DNA of 64,000 nucleotides from Pycnopodia helianthoides (Eukaryota; Echinodermata; Asteroidea; Forcipulatida; Asteriidae), in contig CM063249.1 in assembly GCA_032158295.1 (NCBI GenBank), forward strand, positions 11,660,139 through 11,724,138, read 5' to 3'. This document shows positions 35,301-45,640 of this stretch, piece after piece. A model generated the notes under the pieces. That model made no database searches, had not been told where the DNA came from, and was given only the letters and a program-made list of their open reading frames with translations. Numbering within the stretch: position 1 is the first letter of the stretch; the number at the start of each line of letters is the position of its first letter. The position numbers were made by a program, and so were the translations under genes.

Positions 35301-35545
35301 AATAACAAACTTTACTACAGACATTCATTATCAGTTGTAGTAATGGTCTAAAACTTACTGTTATCCATCCCTTCTTTTCCAGTTTATGTCGTCCTGTATC
35401 AAATCGCAACAAAGGCATTCCCTTCAGGCCAATCAAGGCAGTAGCCATTGATCTCTTCCCTCATACCAAACACTGCGAGCTGATCATATTGTTTGAGAGA
35501 GCAGACAAGGTGGATTCCTTCTACACGCCAGATAGCGCTTACTAG
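23307..35545 (+). CDS. TRMT2A: TRMT2A-like tRNA (uracil-5-)-methyltransferase, apparent frame shift in exon 2
   Basis: The family uses SAM to make m5U54 in cytosolic tRNA. Exons: 23307-23610, 24527-24694, 24937-25025, 25726-25801, 26103-26230, 26384-26533, 27170-27218, 27492-27555, 28277-28312, 28854-29074, 29718-29839, 30428-30525, 30701-30822, 31301-31376, 32663-32782, 33711-33807 and 35383-35545; about 693 residues. The ATG at 23307 is the first in the open exon. An acidic repetitive N-terminus is followed by an RRM ([11 protein letters not shown] to KATYAFVTF and GNILKAK), a Lys/Arg-rich linker, RNKCEFTVG, the SAM loop [11 protein letters not shown] near residue 528, VDPPRPGM and the catalytic-Cys motif YVSCNP near 629. 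All joins keep phase except inside exon 2, where the conserved [10 protein letters not shown] and KEIFKIEL lie one base out of register. An alternative acceptor at 24627 would restore the frame but drop the first part. The donor after 29839 (ATA then GTAATT) is weak. Confidence 0.93.
23349..23588 (+). repeat. In-frame 120-bp tandem duplication in TRMT2A exon 1
   Basis: Positions 23349-23468 and 23469-23588 are almost identical 120-bp units, each coding for 40 residues that start [11 protein letters not shown] and end EEDSATSS. Only a few bases differ. The unit is acidic and rich in Ser, Thr and Glu, and is expected to be disordered. It lies N-terminal to the RRM. Confidence 0.95.
25437..25525 (-). 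repeat. tRNA-derived SINE
   Basis: On the minus strand TTGGCTTAGTGGCAAGCTTT resembles a Pol III A-box and CCGGTTTGAACCCCGT matches a B-box with T-arm pairing. The spacing is tRNA-like, but the acceptor stem is not closed. It lies in a TRMT2A intron. Confidence 0.55.
25905..26030 (+). repeat. Dispersed repeat shared with 63730-63860
   Basis: CAGTCACCAAAGGGAGAACA, ATAGTCCACATTGTGTC, TTTGTATTTCTGGTAATGCA and CAGAGTCTGTAAACC recur in the same order and orientation near 63740-63832. Similarity over about 110 bp suggests two copies of an old transposon. Confidence 0.6.
28068..28200 (+). repeat. tRNA-derived SINE
   Basis: AGTGATCCAGTGGTAAGACA looks like an A-box region and AAGGTCATGGGTTCAACTCC a B-box. 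A non-tRNA body follows (AGTAAATATGCATGTGGATTT, then CACAGGACTCGG) that is similar to 44680-44725. This combination of tRNA head and shared tail is typical of a SINE. It lies in the intron before TRMT2A exon 28277-28312. Confidence 0.65.
29075..29275 (+). repeat. Tandem repeat of about 40 bp beginning at a splice donor
   Basis: Four to five imperfect units contain ATCAAGGGTCAGATG, CAGTATGTGAGGTCAGAGGT or variants. The first unit begins with the real donor of TRMT2A exon 28854-29074 (CAAG then GTCAGTAGACAG), so the array repeats donor-like CAAGGGTCAG words into the intron. Confidence 0.75.
29585..29690 (-). repeat. tRNA-derived SINE, family with GTGTCGTGG start
   Basis: On the minus strand GTCGTGGACGAGTGGTCTAG is an A-box-like head and GTGGGTTCAAATCCCGGTCA a B-box. 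Related copies in the same orientation lie at 54395-54490, 55870-55998 and 58430-58545 in the mitofusin gene. The T-arm pairs well; the anticodon arm is degenerate. Confidence 0.65.
30275..30397. repeat. MITE-like element, GGCTACAGCTA family, copy 2
   Basis: CAGCTTCAGCAGTAGCTATGG at the left is mirrored by CAACAGCTGAAGCCATAGCC at the right. The element is a diverged relative of 4641-4780 and 37311-37440. It lies just upstream of the TRMT2A exon at 30428. Confidence 0.6.
32236..32459 (+). repeat. 112-bp tandem duplication in a TRMT2A intron
   Basis: The units 32236-32347 and 32348-32459 both begin ATTCAGTTGGTAAAATGTT and end GGTTCTAGAATTTGTATTC, with a few substitutions and small indels. Non-coding. 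Confidence 0.9.
33325..33575. repeat. Palindromic element with GGAAGGAACTATAAA termini, copy 1
   Basis: AGGAAGGAACTATAAATAAA at the left is matched by TTTTTTATAGTTCCTTCCTA at the right, and inner words such as AACAGTATACTCTGC/GAAGTATACTGTTC are also inverted. The shared flank CACACCATGCAAAGCTTCAA occurs with the related copy at 37993-38155. It lies in the TRMT2A intron before exon 33711-33807. Confidence 0.75.
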
Positions 35546-35670
35546 GGCTGCTTCTACACGGTGCCAGACGGCGCGTACTAGGGCAGCTTTTATACGGTTT
35601 CGGTGCCAGACTGTGCTTACTAGAGAGTTAACCAGCTTCTACATGATGCCAGATGGCATTTACAAGGGCG
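35519..35670 (+). repeat. Imperfect tandem repeat spanning the TRMT2A stop codon
   Basis: The last coding words TTCTACACGCCAGATAGCGC TTACTAG are followed by three decayed copies (TTCTACACGGTGCCAGACGG, CGGTGCCAGACTGTGCTTAC, TTCTACATGATGCCAGATGG), two of which repeat the TACTAG of the stop. Units are 33-48 bp. The array runs into the 3' UTR. Confidence 0.75.
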
Positions 35671-36505
35671 TTAACTGGTGTCCAGTTTAATAGAGCCTGT
35701 AAGCACAAAACCTTGCTAAGCAGCATTTTCTGCTCAACAGGGCCCGATTTCGACAAAATTATGCTTACCAAAATGAGGTTACCAGCCAAAGTAGCATGTA
35801 ACATGTACAATCTATGGCCGGTATCCTATGTGCTTTTGTGGAGCAGAAAATTTTCAACCACTATTTTAAGTATTTTCTCCATGAATCTATGAAATTAGGC
35901 CCTGGTTTTTTTAAACTAGACCCAGCTCACAAGCTGATTATAATGGGGACCGATCTACATTGTGCCTGAGGACTTTTTCTTGGAGATATTTGGCAGTGTT
36001 TCCAGTGAACACAGATCATGCAAACAATCAAGCATGAATTGAGGCAATGAGCTGGAAATTGGTTCTGTATGATCCCATGAAAGTTGCTGGTATATCCTGA
36101 ATGTCATACATGTAGAAAACCATGACATCACGGAAACCATGGAATGATCGATATCAAGTGTGTCATCCACGTCCCCCAAAAACGTTGATCAACGTGGAGT
36201 TCATGTGGATGTTCTTAACACCAACAAAACCCTAGAACTGGTGCATTGTCTTTGTGCTAGTGTACAGTAGTCTTGGACATGTCATTCAAGTCTAGTGCAT
36301 CCAAATGGTTGATAAGATACAGTGAGGTAAAAGTATATGTAATTCCAAAGCAATCAAATTCTCAATTGGAGAACGTTGTCCCACCCCTCGATGAAAACAA
36401 CAACCAAGCCATTAAGTTTCCAATGGAGCATCAGACTGGGAAGAATACAATGTCGCCCTCGTGGACAACCATCTGATCGTCATTGAGCAGGATTTGAACC
36501 CCTGC
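35546..36505. other. Convergent 3' region between TRMT2A-like and dCTPP1-like genes
   Basis: The TRMT2A stop (plus strand) and the dCTPP1-like stop (minus strand) face each other about 960 bp apart, so this interval should carry both 3' UTRs. I see the stop-codon repeat at its left end, a T-arm-like hairpin at its right end, and otherwise no gene. Confidence 0.65.
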
Positions 36506-36507
36506 TC
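36485..36507 (-). repeat. tRNA T-arm-like hairpin overlapping the dCTPP1-like stop codon
   Basis: On the minus strand, GAGCAGG and CCTGCTC pair perfectly around GGTTCAAAT. The central GGTTCAAATCC is an exact match to the Pol III B-box consensus. The first two bases of the hairpin are the last two of the TGA stop at 36508-36506. No A-box or full cloverleaf is evident in the coding exon beside it, so a SINE remnant is the simplest reading. Confidence 0.6.
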
Positions 36508-39500
36508 ATTCGTACTCCGTGTACTTCTTACTGGACCCGTGTACTTTATGCGCTGGATATTTCTTGGCGTTCAATCCGATCTTTTCTATGGCAGCTTGTG
36601 GCAGATCTACGTGGCATTTCTCAGCTAGCCGTATGAGATACATCAAGACGTCACTCAGCTCCTGGCCAAGATGCTTTTTGTCTTTCTCCGACCAGTCTGT
36701 GGAGAAATGACCAAATAAAAGGAATGGAAGTTGACCACCTTTCTTTTAGCATTATGCAAACAAACTGTAAGCAGGCATGATATTTGGTAAAAGTAGGCAG
36801 GCTATATTGAGTACAATGGCTGACCTACATGTCCATATATGGTATAAGCTTTTCAGGCTATTTAACGACTTTTCAGGCTATTTAACGACTCTGTGAAATT
36901 TTCAGGAGTCAGATTACACCACGAAGAATATCTGGCATGAGTAAGTTAAATTGGTCGTCCTCTAAACACCCACACACCTACCCAGCTGTGTTGCAGTCAC
37001 TCTGTAGACATTCCCTTGTTCTGTAAACTTGAGGTAAAATCCTATTCTTCAACACTGTAAAAAACACTGTGGATGTGTGTGGACGTGTGTGGATGTGTGT
37101 AAGTCCACATAGTGTTTCAAGCCCCTGCATTGTGTAGACCTCTTTTGTTCTCAGGTCCACACTTCATTTGCAGCGTTAAAACACTGCCACTGTTTGTTTC
37201 ATATTAAGCACTGTGTGCAAAGTACAATGTCCATGAAGTTGGGACATTATGATAGTGCAGAGCTTGCAGGTGAACTTGTTCTTTGCTGACACAAAGTCTT
37301 CTGATCTTAGGGTGTATCCCAATTGGCAGCTATGGCTACAGCTACAAATGTTGCTAAGGGTGTTGCTTAGGATGTGCTATACTTCAAGGCATGATGACGC
37401 CGTGATCTAGTCATAGCCGTAGCAGCCAATTCAGACGCGGCTTAAACCAACATGATGAGCAATCAGCCACCCTTAACCTCCTCTGGGTTCTGAGTAGTGA
37501 TGTAGTCATTGTAGTCATCCTTGTTTTTTTTATTATTATTTTTAAAAATTTATTTATTGATAACCAACAGCGGTTAACCGCCACCAACAGGTATTATCAA
37601 ATAAGAAATAAGGTTTTGATTCCAATAAATATAACTACTATAATTTTGTTTTAATTCTATTAAAATTGGATGTCTTACCTTCAAGCCCCTCTTTGCATTC
37701 TCCTCTCCATTGACTACATGAAGGATATAAAGGGATATTAATTAGGATGTGATAAGGCCAGATTTCATTACTACAGTGTCCAGTTGCAAATCTAGTAATT
37801 GAACGATTTCGTCCAGCAAGTTTGCATATATAAGGCAAGGTAATTGGACTGATCATGTTTTGTGCACACTGAAAGCTATTGAGTAGCATAATGATGAACA
37901 CAATTATTACAAACACAACAGGAACTTGTAAATTGACCCTGTAGCATTCCACACTAATGTTAAAAATAGAGGCTCAGTACCTATATCTATGACGGGTATT
38001 GTTTGAAGCTTTGCATGGTGTGGAAAAATAGGAAGGAACTATAAAGAAATAGTAAACTTGCGGGTACAACCATGTGTAAATCTCTTTTGTGAGAGTGTTG
38101 GCTCTGAAAAAGAGCCAGTGTGGTCTCGACATTTCGAACAGTATACTCTGCATGTGATTGATCTTCATTTATTAGCAGTTTATTTACGAGCATCTCAAAG
38201 CAGTCATTGTTTTACGACAGGTTTATATATTTTGAATTATACGAGACCCATTTATGTAGCACAAGGCTAACGAGGTGCTGTGGCACAATCCTCATTATAA
38301 ATGTATGTACTTTGAAGATATAAATCCGATTTTACTGTTTGCAACACGTCCATCACTGTGACTGACCCACAGCAAAATGGATTATTAAATTAAATTTAAA
38401 AAACTAAAAAGAACAAATGTCATCTGTTCTTTTAACTCAAATTTTGATTGTATTAGAACTCGGTAAGTAAATGCAGCACTAGGTTGTGCTAGGATAAAAT
38501 CCACTTTTTGAGAGTTCTGGCATCAAACAAAATTATAAGTTCTAGGTAGGCCTCAGAAAACTTCTTTCAAAGTTAGCCGCGATCACTGAGATGTCACAGA
38601 TGACCTCATCTTAATTTTGTATGTACTTTTCTCTTATGAAAGTGAAAACCACCGACATAAAGAACTCACATATCTGTATTAACAACTTTAATAAAACTGT
38701 CCAATAACTAGAGTAGATGTTGTATTTTATTTTGAAGACATTTTTATAAACTTACAAAAGCTCTGAGACTTCACCAACTTCACCAATCTGTTAAAAAAGA
38801 AAGAGAATTATATTAATAATAATAATCCAACAAAAGTACTCAAAAATACAGAAACTGATGATCCGTTAAATTCATTCCGTTTACAGTATGGTGTGCGTAG
38901 TTATTTTTTACATCTGAGCCCAATTTCATAGAGCTGCTTAAAGCACATGTATAACATTGGTAATTTTCAAAAGAAGCTCTCTGTATTTCTGGCAGTCATG
39001 GAGAAAAAAAAAAACAGATTCCAATCAGCAGAAAATATTGCTTAAGGCGACACTATTGCTGAACAATTTCTGCTAAGCTAAAATAAGCAGGGAACCAGTC
39101 ACAAATGGTACATGTGTCATTGGTATTTTGGCTGGGTAACCACATACTGGTATTAGCAAAACTGTTTTGTGCCGAAATAATTTGTTTTGTGCTGAAGCAG
39201 CTCTTTGAAATTGAGCCCAGGACCCAAAGCTGAGCTTACCATTGCTAGCAGTAGATTCCTCGGCTGGTGGAACTGATCCCAATCTCTTTGCTTGGCAAAG
39301 TCAGCTTGAACTGATCTCCTAATCAGACAAGAAAACAAAAATTGCAGTTGTATTTACCAAATTGAACCCTTTAGAGACCATTTATTTCTGTTTAATCATC
39401 ACCATACAAACACCACACATGGTTTTGTTGTTGATTTTTTGAAACAATTTTCTCTTGTATTGTATGATAGAAGTTAAAAAAATCCAATATAAAACAGAAA

Positions 39501-40369
39501 TTGGTTGTGTTCGAGAAACATATGTCAACATTTGAAAATGTCAATTCAGGTCGTGACCTTTACCTTGACCTTTTTGGGTGAGTGGAAGTAGGTCAGTTAT
39601 TGCTGCCTGTGGGCATTATGCCTTAAGATGTGTTCTTTTTTTACTGTGTTACAATTAATCCAAGCTACAAAGCAAGATGGAACCAGAAGGTGAAGCTTTG
39701 TGGCTCTTTGTTAAATAAGTTTTCAAAAACATTTATTCATTTGTGACTGGGACTTTCCAAGTAGGCCCTTAGGGAAAAATACCCTATAGTTTTAGCAACT
39801 TAATCTGATGTGTGTCCTTTAAGGTGAGAGTAATTGCCGGATAAAAAAAAGGTCTGAAAAAGGTCTGAAACTGGGATCTAAAATGTTCTGAGGTATGTTG
39901 AAAAAACGGCATTTCCATCTTTAGGAAACCACTGGAGGTAAAGATTTGAAGTGTCTTTTTGGAACAGTATCCTCAGTGATAAAGAAGTGGATCAAAGAGC
40001 ATGATTTCTTAACATCTGAAGAAAATAATCAGTACTTTTTCACCAGGTAGACATAATAAAGTCTGAAATTAGATAAGTCTCTAAATTCTTTCTCTTTCTG
40101 GTCTTTTGAGAAAATTCCTCAAATGGGTGCTGCAGCTGCATGAAGTTGTTGTTTTGGAGTGTTTTTTTTTGGGGGGGGGGGAGAGAGTTGGAGGCTTTGT
40201 TTTTTAACAAAACCTCTTATGCTATCAAAAGATTTGTTAACTTGATCTTGTGAATATTTGTATCCTTTTAATCCATGTTAACGTACAGTTCCTCCATTGT
40301 AGGGCCATCACTGAATTGGAATTCTTGGTTGCCTCTGTCTGCCGAGGATGCCACACAGTCTGTCTCCAT
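36506..40369 (-). CDS. DCTPP1: dCTP pyrophosphatase 1-like (MazG-type NTP pyrophosphatase), core exons
   Basis: dCTPP1 hydrolyses dCTP and modified dCTP to the monophosphate plus pyrophosphate, cleaning the nucleotide pool; the family works as a Mg-dependent all-alpha tetramer. Exons in transcript order: 40369-40287 (from an internal ATG), 39318-39240, 38787-38756, 37713-37679 and 36696-36506 (stop). All phases agree. Conserved pieces are FSDGPTMEEL, RSVQADFAKQRDWDQFHQPR, NLLLAM, IGEVGEVSELFQW (first metal-binding Glu cluster), DKKHLGQELSDVLMYLIRLA (Glu and Asp of the second cluster), CHVDLP, KKYPAHKV and SSKKYTEYE. From this ATG the product would be about 140 residues, near the size of known dCTPP1 proteins. 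The 35-bp exon 37713-37679 is very small. The first exon stays open upstream, so this ATG may not be the main start (see the next entry). Confidence 0.9.
37311..37440. repeat. MITE-like element, GGCTACAGCTA family, copy 3
   Basis: TTGGCAGCTATGGCTACAGC near the left end is answered by AGTCATAGCCGTAGCAGCCAA near the right end. It has the same layout as 4641-4780, including the TGTTGCTAAGG words inside. It lies in the last intron of the dCTPP1-like gene. Confidence 0.7.
37993..38155. repeat. Partial copy of the GGAAGGAACTATAAA element
   Basis: GTATTGTTTGAAGCTTTGCA is followed by GTGGAAAAATAGGAAGGAACTA and then by TAAACTTGCGGGTACAACCA, CTTTTGTGAGAGTGTTGGCTC and CGAACAGTATACTCTGC, all found in the element at 33325-33575. 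Its right part is missing. Confidence 0.7.
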
Positions 40370-43300
40370 GTTGATACTCCTTACGTCTGAGATCTCAATT
40401 AGCCGGGGTGTACCTCTGGTTGAAGGGATCTCACTGCGTGGCCGTGTAATAAAGTGGTGCTGTTGGCTTTCAGTCGCTCTGGCTGCAACGTGGATATACT
40501 CACTGGATCCTGGCAGGCTGTGGTGGAGACTAGGTGACTGGACAGGTCTGATTGATAGGGAGGTATGCGGGAAATAACTAAGTTTCAAGTTGGAAAATTA
40601 AAATTGTGTTGTCTGCAGTGGTGAACCAGAGGGGGGCGTGGGAGCCCCCCCCCCCACCCCTACCCCTTGTTCAGAATCCTTCTCCCCCCAAAAATGAGAT
40701 CGAACAAATGCACAAACAAATGGTTCAGTACATTAAACAGCCCTCCCCCAAATTATGTCTTTGTCCCCGCTTGCCAACCCCCCCCCAATGAAAATGTCTG
40801 GTTACGCCCACTTGTTATCTGGAAGTATTATCTGTGGATGACTGGTTTACAAGCTTGTATTTACAATCCACTGGTTACTTTTGTGCATGTACAAATGTTT
40901 ATTTGGTAATTATTCTTGTTTAAATGTAGATCAAGGGCTTGATCAACTGTAGAGTTCCTCCGGCAACCGATGATGAGATGTTCAGCCTAGAGTAGTGTTT
41001 CTGGTTGTGTCATGTGCAGCAATGGAGCAACACAGTTTTGGCTCATGCTTCAACAAAACCAAAGACAAAAAGTATGTAACAATTTCCACATTTTTTAGGG
41101 GGGGGGGTTCAGATTATAGCTATATCACCATTTCTACACTAAATACTTGTGTACATAGCCTATTTTAGTTCATAAAAAACAACTAAGGAAGACAAAAATA
41201 TTTAACTCGTACTTTGACAGTATGATCAAAATATACAAAAATGATTACCCATTAACTCAACACAAAACGGATTCCACAAAACAGGTGCATTGATCAAGTT
41301 GGAAGGACACTTCCCCCGTGGTGTATTACTAAGTGTAACTGTAGAGTGTAATAAAGATCATTGCTTTAATATATACTCTAGTCTATGTACATTAACTATA
41401 GCTGAAGCTATATGCTGAGTAGCTCTAGGTAGAGCAAGGACTTTGGTAACATCATGGTTACACACACCACACACAAACTCTCAGCGCATTTGATTATGTC
41501 ACGATGTTGTCACGTCATCGCTCCGTCGATCATGTCGATATAATGGATTGACCAGCCGCGTCAGCCAATTTAACTATTGCAGTTAAATATTATCCGATTG
41601 AAAACGCTTTTTACTTTAGTAGTTTATTTGTGATTCTGCATTAGAGCATTATATCCCGAAATCCATTATACTTTACCTGTTCGGTGTTCCGCACTAATTT
41701 CCTTGAAAACGCGCGCTGCTTGTGCTAGATGGAGCGATTGTCAATATTGAAGTGCGCCACCTATTGGCAGTCCAAAGCTATTGAGTGCCTCTGAATAAGG
41801 CTGCAAGTGCATGCTGTGTGCGCGTATACACTCTTCCTGTCGGGTCCGTTTGGTAATTATCTCAATCGGTTCCAAGGAATGTATATTCACAATTTTCCAA
41901 GGCGGTTATCCTCCGTGGCCCGGAGGATACCTGACCGATTCAAAATGTTGGGTAGGGCCCGCTTCTAACAAGTTAGAAATCTCTGAGAAAAAGTTGTCTC
42001 CAGTCCGTCAACAGATCCATGCAATTATTTTTGTTAAAGCACGGTAGTTGCGGTGATCATAACCCTCTGACCAGAGAATTGCGTCATTTCTGAGAGGACC
42101 TCGAGTCTTTGAAGAACGTATGTAAAAGTCAAGTTCAGACATCACTTTTCCTTCAAAAATCACCTGAGAAAAACTCGCTCAATGTGATTCACATGGGCTG
42201 TTGGTAATCAGTGGAGTTACGTGCAGTGGGCGGGGCTTACACTTACAGTGGATTGTCACACTTACGAACAGGGTTGAAAGAATAGAAACACAAATCTTAT
42301 CTTATCATCTATATCCAATATGGTACCGTAATTCGTTATCACTTACCCCTGTACAATCATGACACCACCAATACCGTGTGGTGAAGGAATACTAGACACT
42401 TCAAGAGACACGCTGCTCTCTTCTGCGTTCGCCGAGTAGTCGATCAGATCGTCTTGATAAGAGCTGGGCGAATCTTGGTAAGCTTCTTCGTCAGATGGGG
42501 GCGCTATTTTGATGGCCTCCTCGTGCGCCCGTTGTCGACGAGACGTGGAGGCGGTTTGTCTCGGTTGCGGGCGCCCTTGGACCGCAGGAATGCTTTGGCT
42601 TTTCAGGTTCCTTTGTCTATGATTTAAACAAAAATTATCAATAACAAAAACCGGGAAATATGTTTAGTAATACTACTATTTGATTGCTAAATACATGACA
42701 ATAACTATGTTCTTTTAATATGATTTAAACTACCGGTACGTCCTATATATGCAAATATTTCCCACTTGACGTCACACAGTGTTAAGTCGGCCAACTTTAC
42801 CGGCAACGATAACTCATTTTCTGTTAACACACGTGTTAAAACACAACGTGAGTTTTAGTAAAATTCCTTGCATGATTGGTCGATGAATAAGCCAAAACCC
42901 AAGATGCCCGTTAACATGGCGAATATCTGGAGCTATCTGATGTGTAACACTTGCTTAATCTTACTTTCTTTTGTAGTGCGTGACGGCATTACAGATGTAC
43001 GATTTGATGGCGCCACAAACTTTTTTTCTCACGATGACGTCATTCCTTAAAAGTGGACAGAGACGCATCACCTGGGTGGCAATAACAACAAAAATGATCT
43101 GACGAATTAACACAATTCTTAAAATAGTATTTAACAAATTTGTTCACCAATATAGCTATCGAACCATACGCAAGCACTGAGCAAATTCGGGAACTTAAAT
43201 ATTTCCACTATAAAGACCATTCGGGGATCAAGCTCAGGTTCAAACATTAAAATACCGAAGACAACCCAGCCTGTATACATGCTTTTAACCACGTTGGTAT

Positions 43301-44171
43301 GTAGCCGGGCAATATCTTGTTTTAAATGTGGACATTAAACAGCAATTGGCCTTTTGAGATATGGACACTATAGGAGTGCACTGTTTGCTTTGGGTATATA
43401 CATACCATTTTACCCACACCTAATAGTGTCCAGTGCTATGTCCACCATACCTATTGTTATAGTCGCATGAGTTTATATCTCACCTCTGCAATAATGTCTT
43501 CCATGTGATGACATTTCAATCCTGTCAGGACACCGGAATACTTCTCCACAGCTTGTCGAACTGCAGACTAAAAGAAACGAACATGCTCATCGTTTTAAAG
43601 TTATCGGTAAGGAGGAAGCATTACATTATGTCAACTGAACTATCGACAATGTCATTCGTTCAGTTGTAAATATACATATTTTGATTATCAATTATTACAA
43701 AATGAATGGCTTATAAAAGTACTCAAACAAAAATAGAAAAAATCGTAAAGTTACCTTTAAAAAACCAAAAAACAATCAAAACGCAGGCATTTAAAGACAT
43801 TCATAAATCACTTCAACATTTCGATTCCGGAAAGTTGAATACTTATCATTATTTACATTAAAGTGAAGATGAGCCTTCGGATCATGACGTGCTGATTCCC
43901 AAACCGAGGTTGGGCTGGACCCGGCCTCGTCATCCTGCTCATTATGCCTCGATCTGGGACTGAAGAACATGTCCTTCTGTGAATACATCATGGGCTTCAC
44001 GCTGTACATCGGTGACGAGTGCTTGGAGCGAAGTATTTCTCTCAGACTTTTCCGCAGACCGCAGAAGAGTGCCCCGGGCGAACTGTGCCCGTAACGGTGC
44101 GCGCCAGATTGAGGCGCGGTGCTCGCTCCAGCCGTTGCCTGCGAACCGCTACTTTGGCTTCGCTCCGTCAT
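40370..44171 (-). CDS. Possible N-terminal extension exons of the dCTPP1-like gene
   Basis: Upstream of the core ATG the exon stays open to an acceptor at 40577 (CTTAG). That exon joins in phase to an open 270-bp exon, 42616-42347, which ends in a good GTAAGT donor; together they add about 160 residues rich in Ser, Pro and Gln (QRNLKSQSIPAVQGR, then DEEAYQDSPSSYQDD, then SLEVSSIPSPHGIGG). Further up are an 84-bp open exon, 43567-43484 (SAVRQAVEKYSGVLTGLK), and an ATG exon from 44171 (MTERSQSSGSQATAG) with a possible donor at 43857. The 84-bp exon does not join 42616 in phase as drawn, so one piece is wrong, alternative or missing. An exon-1 donor near 43839 would reach 42616 in phase while skipping it. 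I recognise no domain. It could be a long isoform, or the exons of a separate gene. Confidence 0.45.
40619..40810. repeat. Dispersed repeat with C tracts
   Basis: The stretch starts GTGGTGAACCAGAGGGGGGC, carries several runs of C, and ends GAAAATGTCTGGTTACGCC, which matches 5845-5870 in reverse complement. The frames across it are proline-rich artefacts. It lies just upstream of the 40577 acceptor. Confidence 0.55.
43347..43461. repeat. MITE-like element, GGTGGACAC family, copy 3
   Basis: GGCCTTTTGAGATATGG, then GGAGTGCACTGTTTGCTTTGG, and at the right CCTAATAGTGTCCAGTGC and TGTCCACCATACC. The copy is similar in layout to 4017-4140 and 13199-13310. It ends about 22 bp from the donor side of the open exon 43567-43484. 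Confidence 0.7.
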
Positions 44172-44639
44172 GTTTTATAAACTTGACAAGTCTTGATTAG
44201 AATTCTAAAACTCTATACCTGATTAGAAGTATTTCTTCTTCTTTTTTTCTTCTTTAGGATTTAGTTTTTTTGTGTGTTTCCTGTCGTGGTTTCAGTCTGC
44301 CAGTTTTATCAGTTGCTGATCACAGGGGAAGTTGTGTGTTTTGAGACCGCGCCTTCTTTATTTAAATAAAATTGTTGCCGAGCTGGAGTTCGTTTCAATC
44401 GAAAAGAAGACTCAAATCTATGAATGCAACGAAAGACAAGAAATAAAATTGTTGAATTAACAAAATATAGGGTGAATATAATGGGTGAACGCAATAATTT
44501 CTTTAAAAATATGTATTCAAACGTATTATATTATGTTAGCGCTGCGATTTTGTTCAAAGAACATTTTAAAAGTTGCGCAGGGGATGGAATTAAAAGCGTT
44601 GCGGCGCCCGTTGCTGAAGTATAGGATTTAAACTGCCTC

Positions 44640-44740
44640 TAGCTACCAGGCAAGCACGGTGGTCTTGTTGTAAAGACCCGAGTAATATGCCTGTGGATTT
44701 GTTTTCCCACGGAACTCAGGGTTAAGTATTTTGTGATTGT
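44640..44740 (+). repeat. SINE-like fragment
   Basis: CTAGCTACCAGGCAAGCACG and then GAGTAATATGCCTGTGGATTT, TCCCACGGAACTCAGGGT share their order with the SINE at 28068-28200 (CTACTGGGCAAGCTTAGTGA, then GTAAATATGCATGTGGATTT, CACAGGACTCGG). The tRNA-like head is shortened. Confidence 0.5.
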
Positions 44741-45489
44741 GTTTTTGTGACGTGCGATTAGACAGTAGAGTGTGATTGGCTAGAATGAATGCTTGATGCT
44801 TCAGGGGAAGAAGGCAGAAATATTGAACGCAGCTGCTTCGGCATGCCAAATTGTATTTTATAGCGCTGTTTTCACTCATTTGTTAAGATTTGACATGTTT
44901 AAGCCATGCTTAGCCCTGCAGAACCGTGAGTATTACCTGCTCATGATATCAGGGTACCTGTTTTGATAAAGATATTAATAGGGTGGTCATGTATACTTAA
45001 ATTCTATGACGTACTAACCATGATGCAACTGGGTAGCAGTGACGTCATTATTATGTTAACTTAATTGAAATTCAAAATGGCCGACGTTTACCTTTATTCA
45101 ACCATTGAGGCATATGAGACTGTTTAAAATTTAAACCTTTAACCTATCAACATTACAGATGGCTCTTAAAATTTAAACCTTTAAACTATATCAACATTAC
45201 AGATTAACCTGTTGAGAGCGAAGTTCACCACTATTGTGGATCCGGCAGTGTGCTAAAGAAAGTGTCAAGTAACCATGCGAGAAGGAAGTCACAGTCGATC
45301 ACAGAGGACGTAGGACAGCTACTCAGGCTATTAGACAGCACATACAAGACAGAAGGAACTGGATGGCACCAGCTCTCATACTATTGGAATTTGTGGTGGG
45401 CCCACCAAGCTTCGTATAATGTGAAACTTATAGTACTGCAGTGAATTTGAAATAATTACTGCCAGTGTGGTTTTGTTGGTTACACGTAA

Positions 45490-45640
45490 TCAATGCAGAA
45501 CTCAAGTACAACTCGAACTCAAGTACAACTCGAACTCAAGTACAACTCGAACTCAAGTACAACTCGAACTCAAGTACAACTCGAACCCAAGTCCAACTCG
45601 AACTCAAGTACAACTCGAACTCAAGTACTACTCGAGTAAC
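45490..45640 (+). repeat. 17-bp minisatellite, unit CTCGAACTCAAGTACAA
   Basis: About eight or nine copies in tandem with few changes. Looser repeats of the related words TACTCAA and GTACTC follow to about 46100. Frames encoding Thr-Gln-Val-Gln-Leu-Glu or Asn-Ser-Ser-Thr-Thr-Arg are repeat artefacts. Confidence 0.9.

Noticed and set aside
40275..40577. Plus-strand 100-codon frame at 40.3-40.6 kb
   Set aside because: It is antisense to the open dCTPP1-like exon, which has in-phase splice partners and conserved residues on the minus strand.
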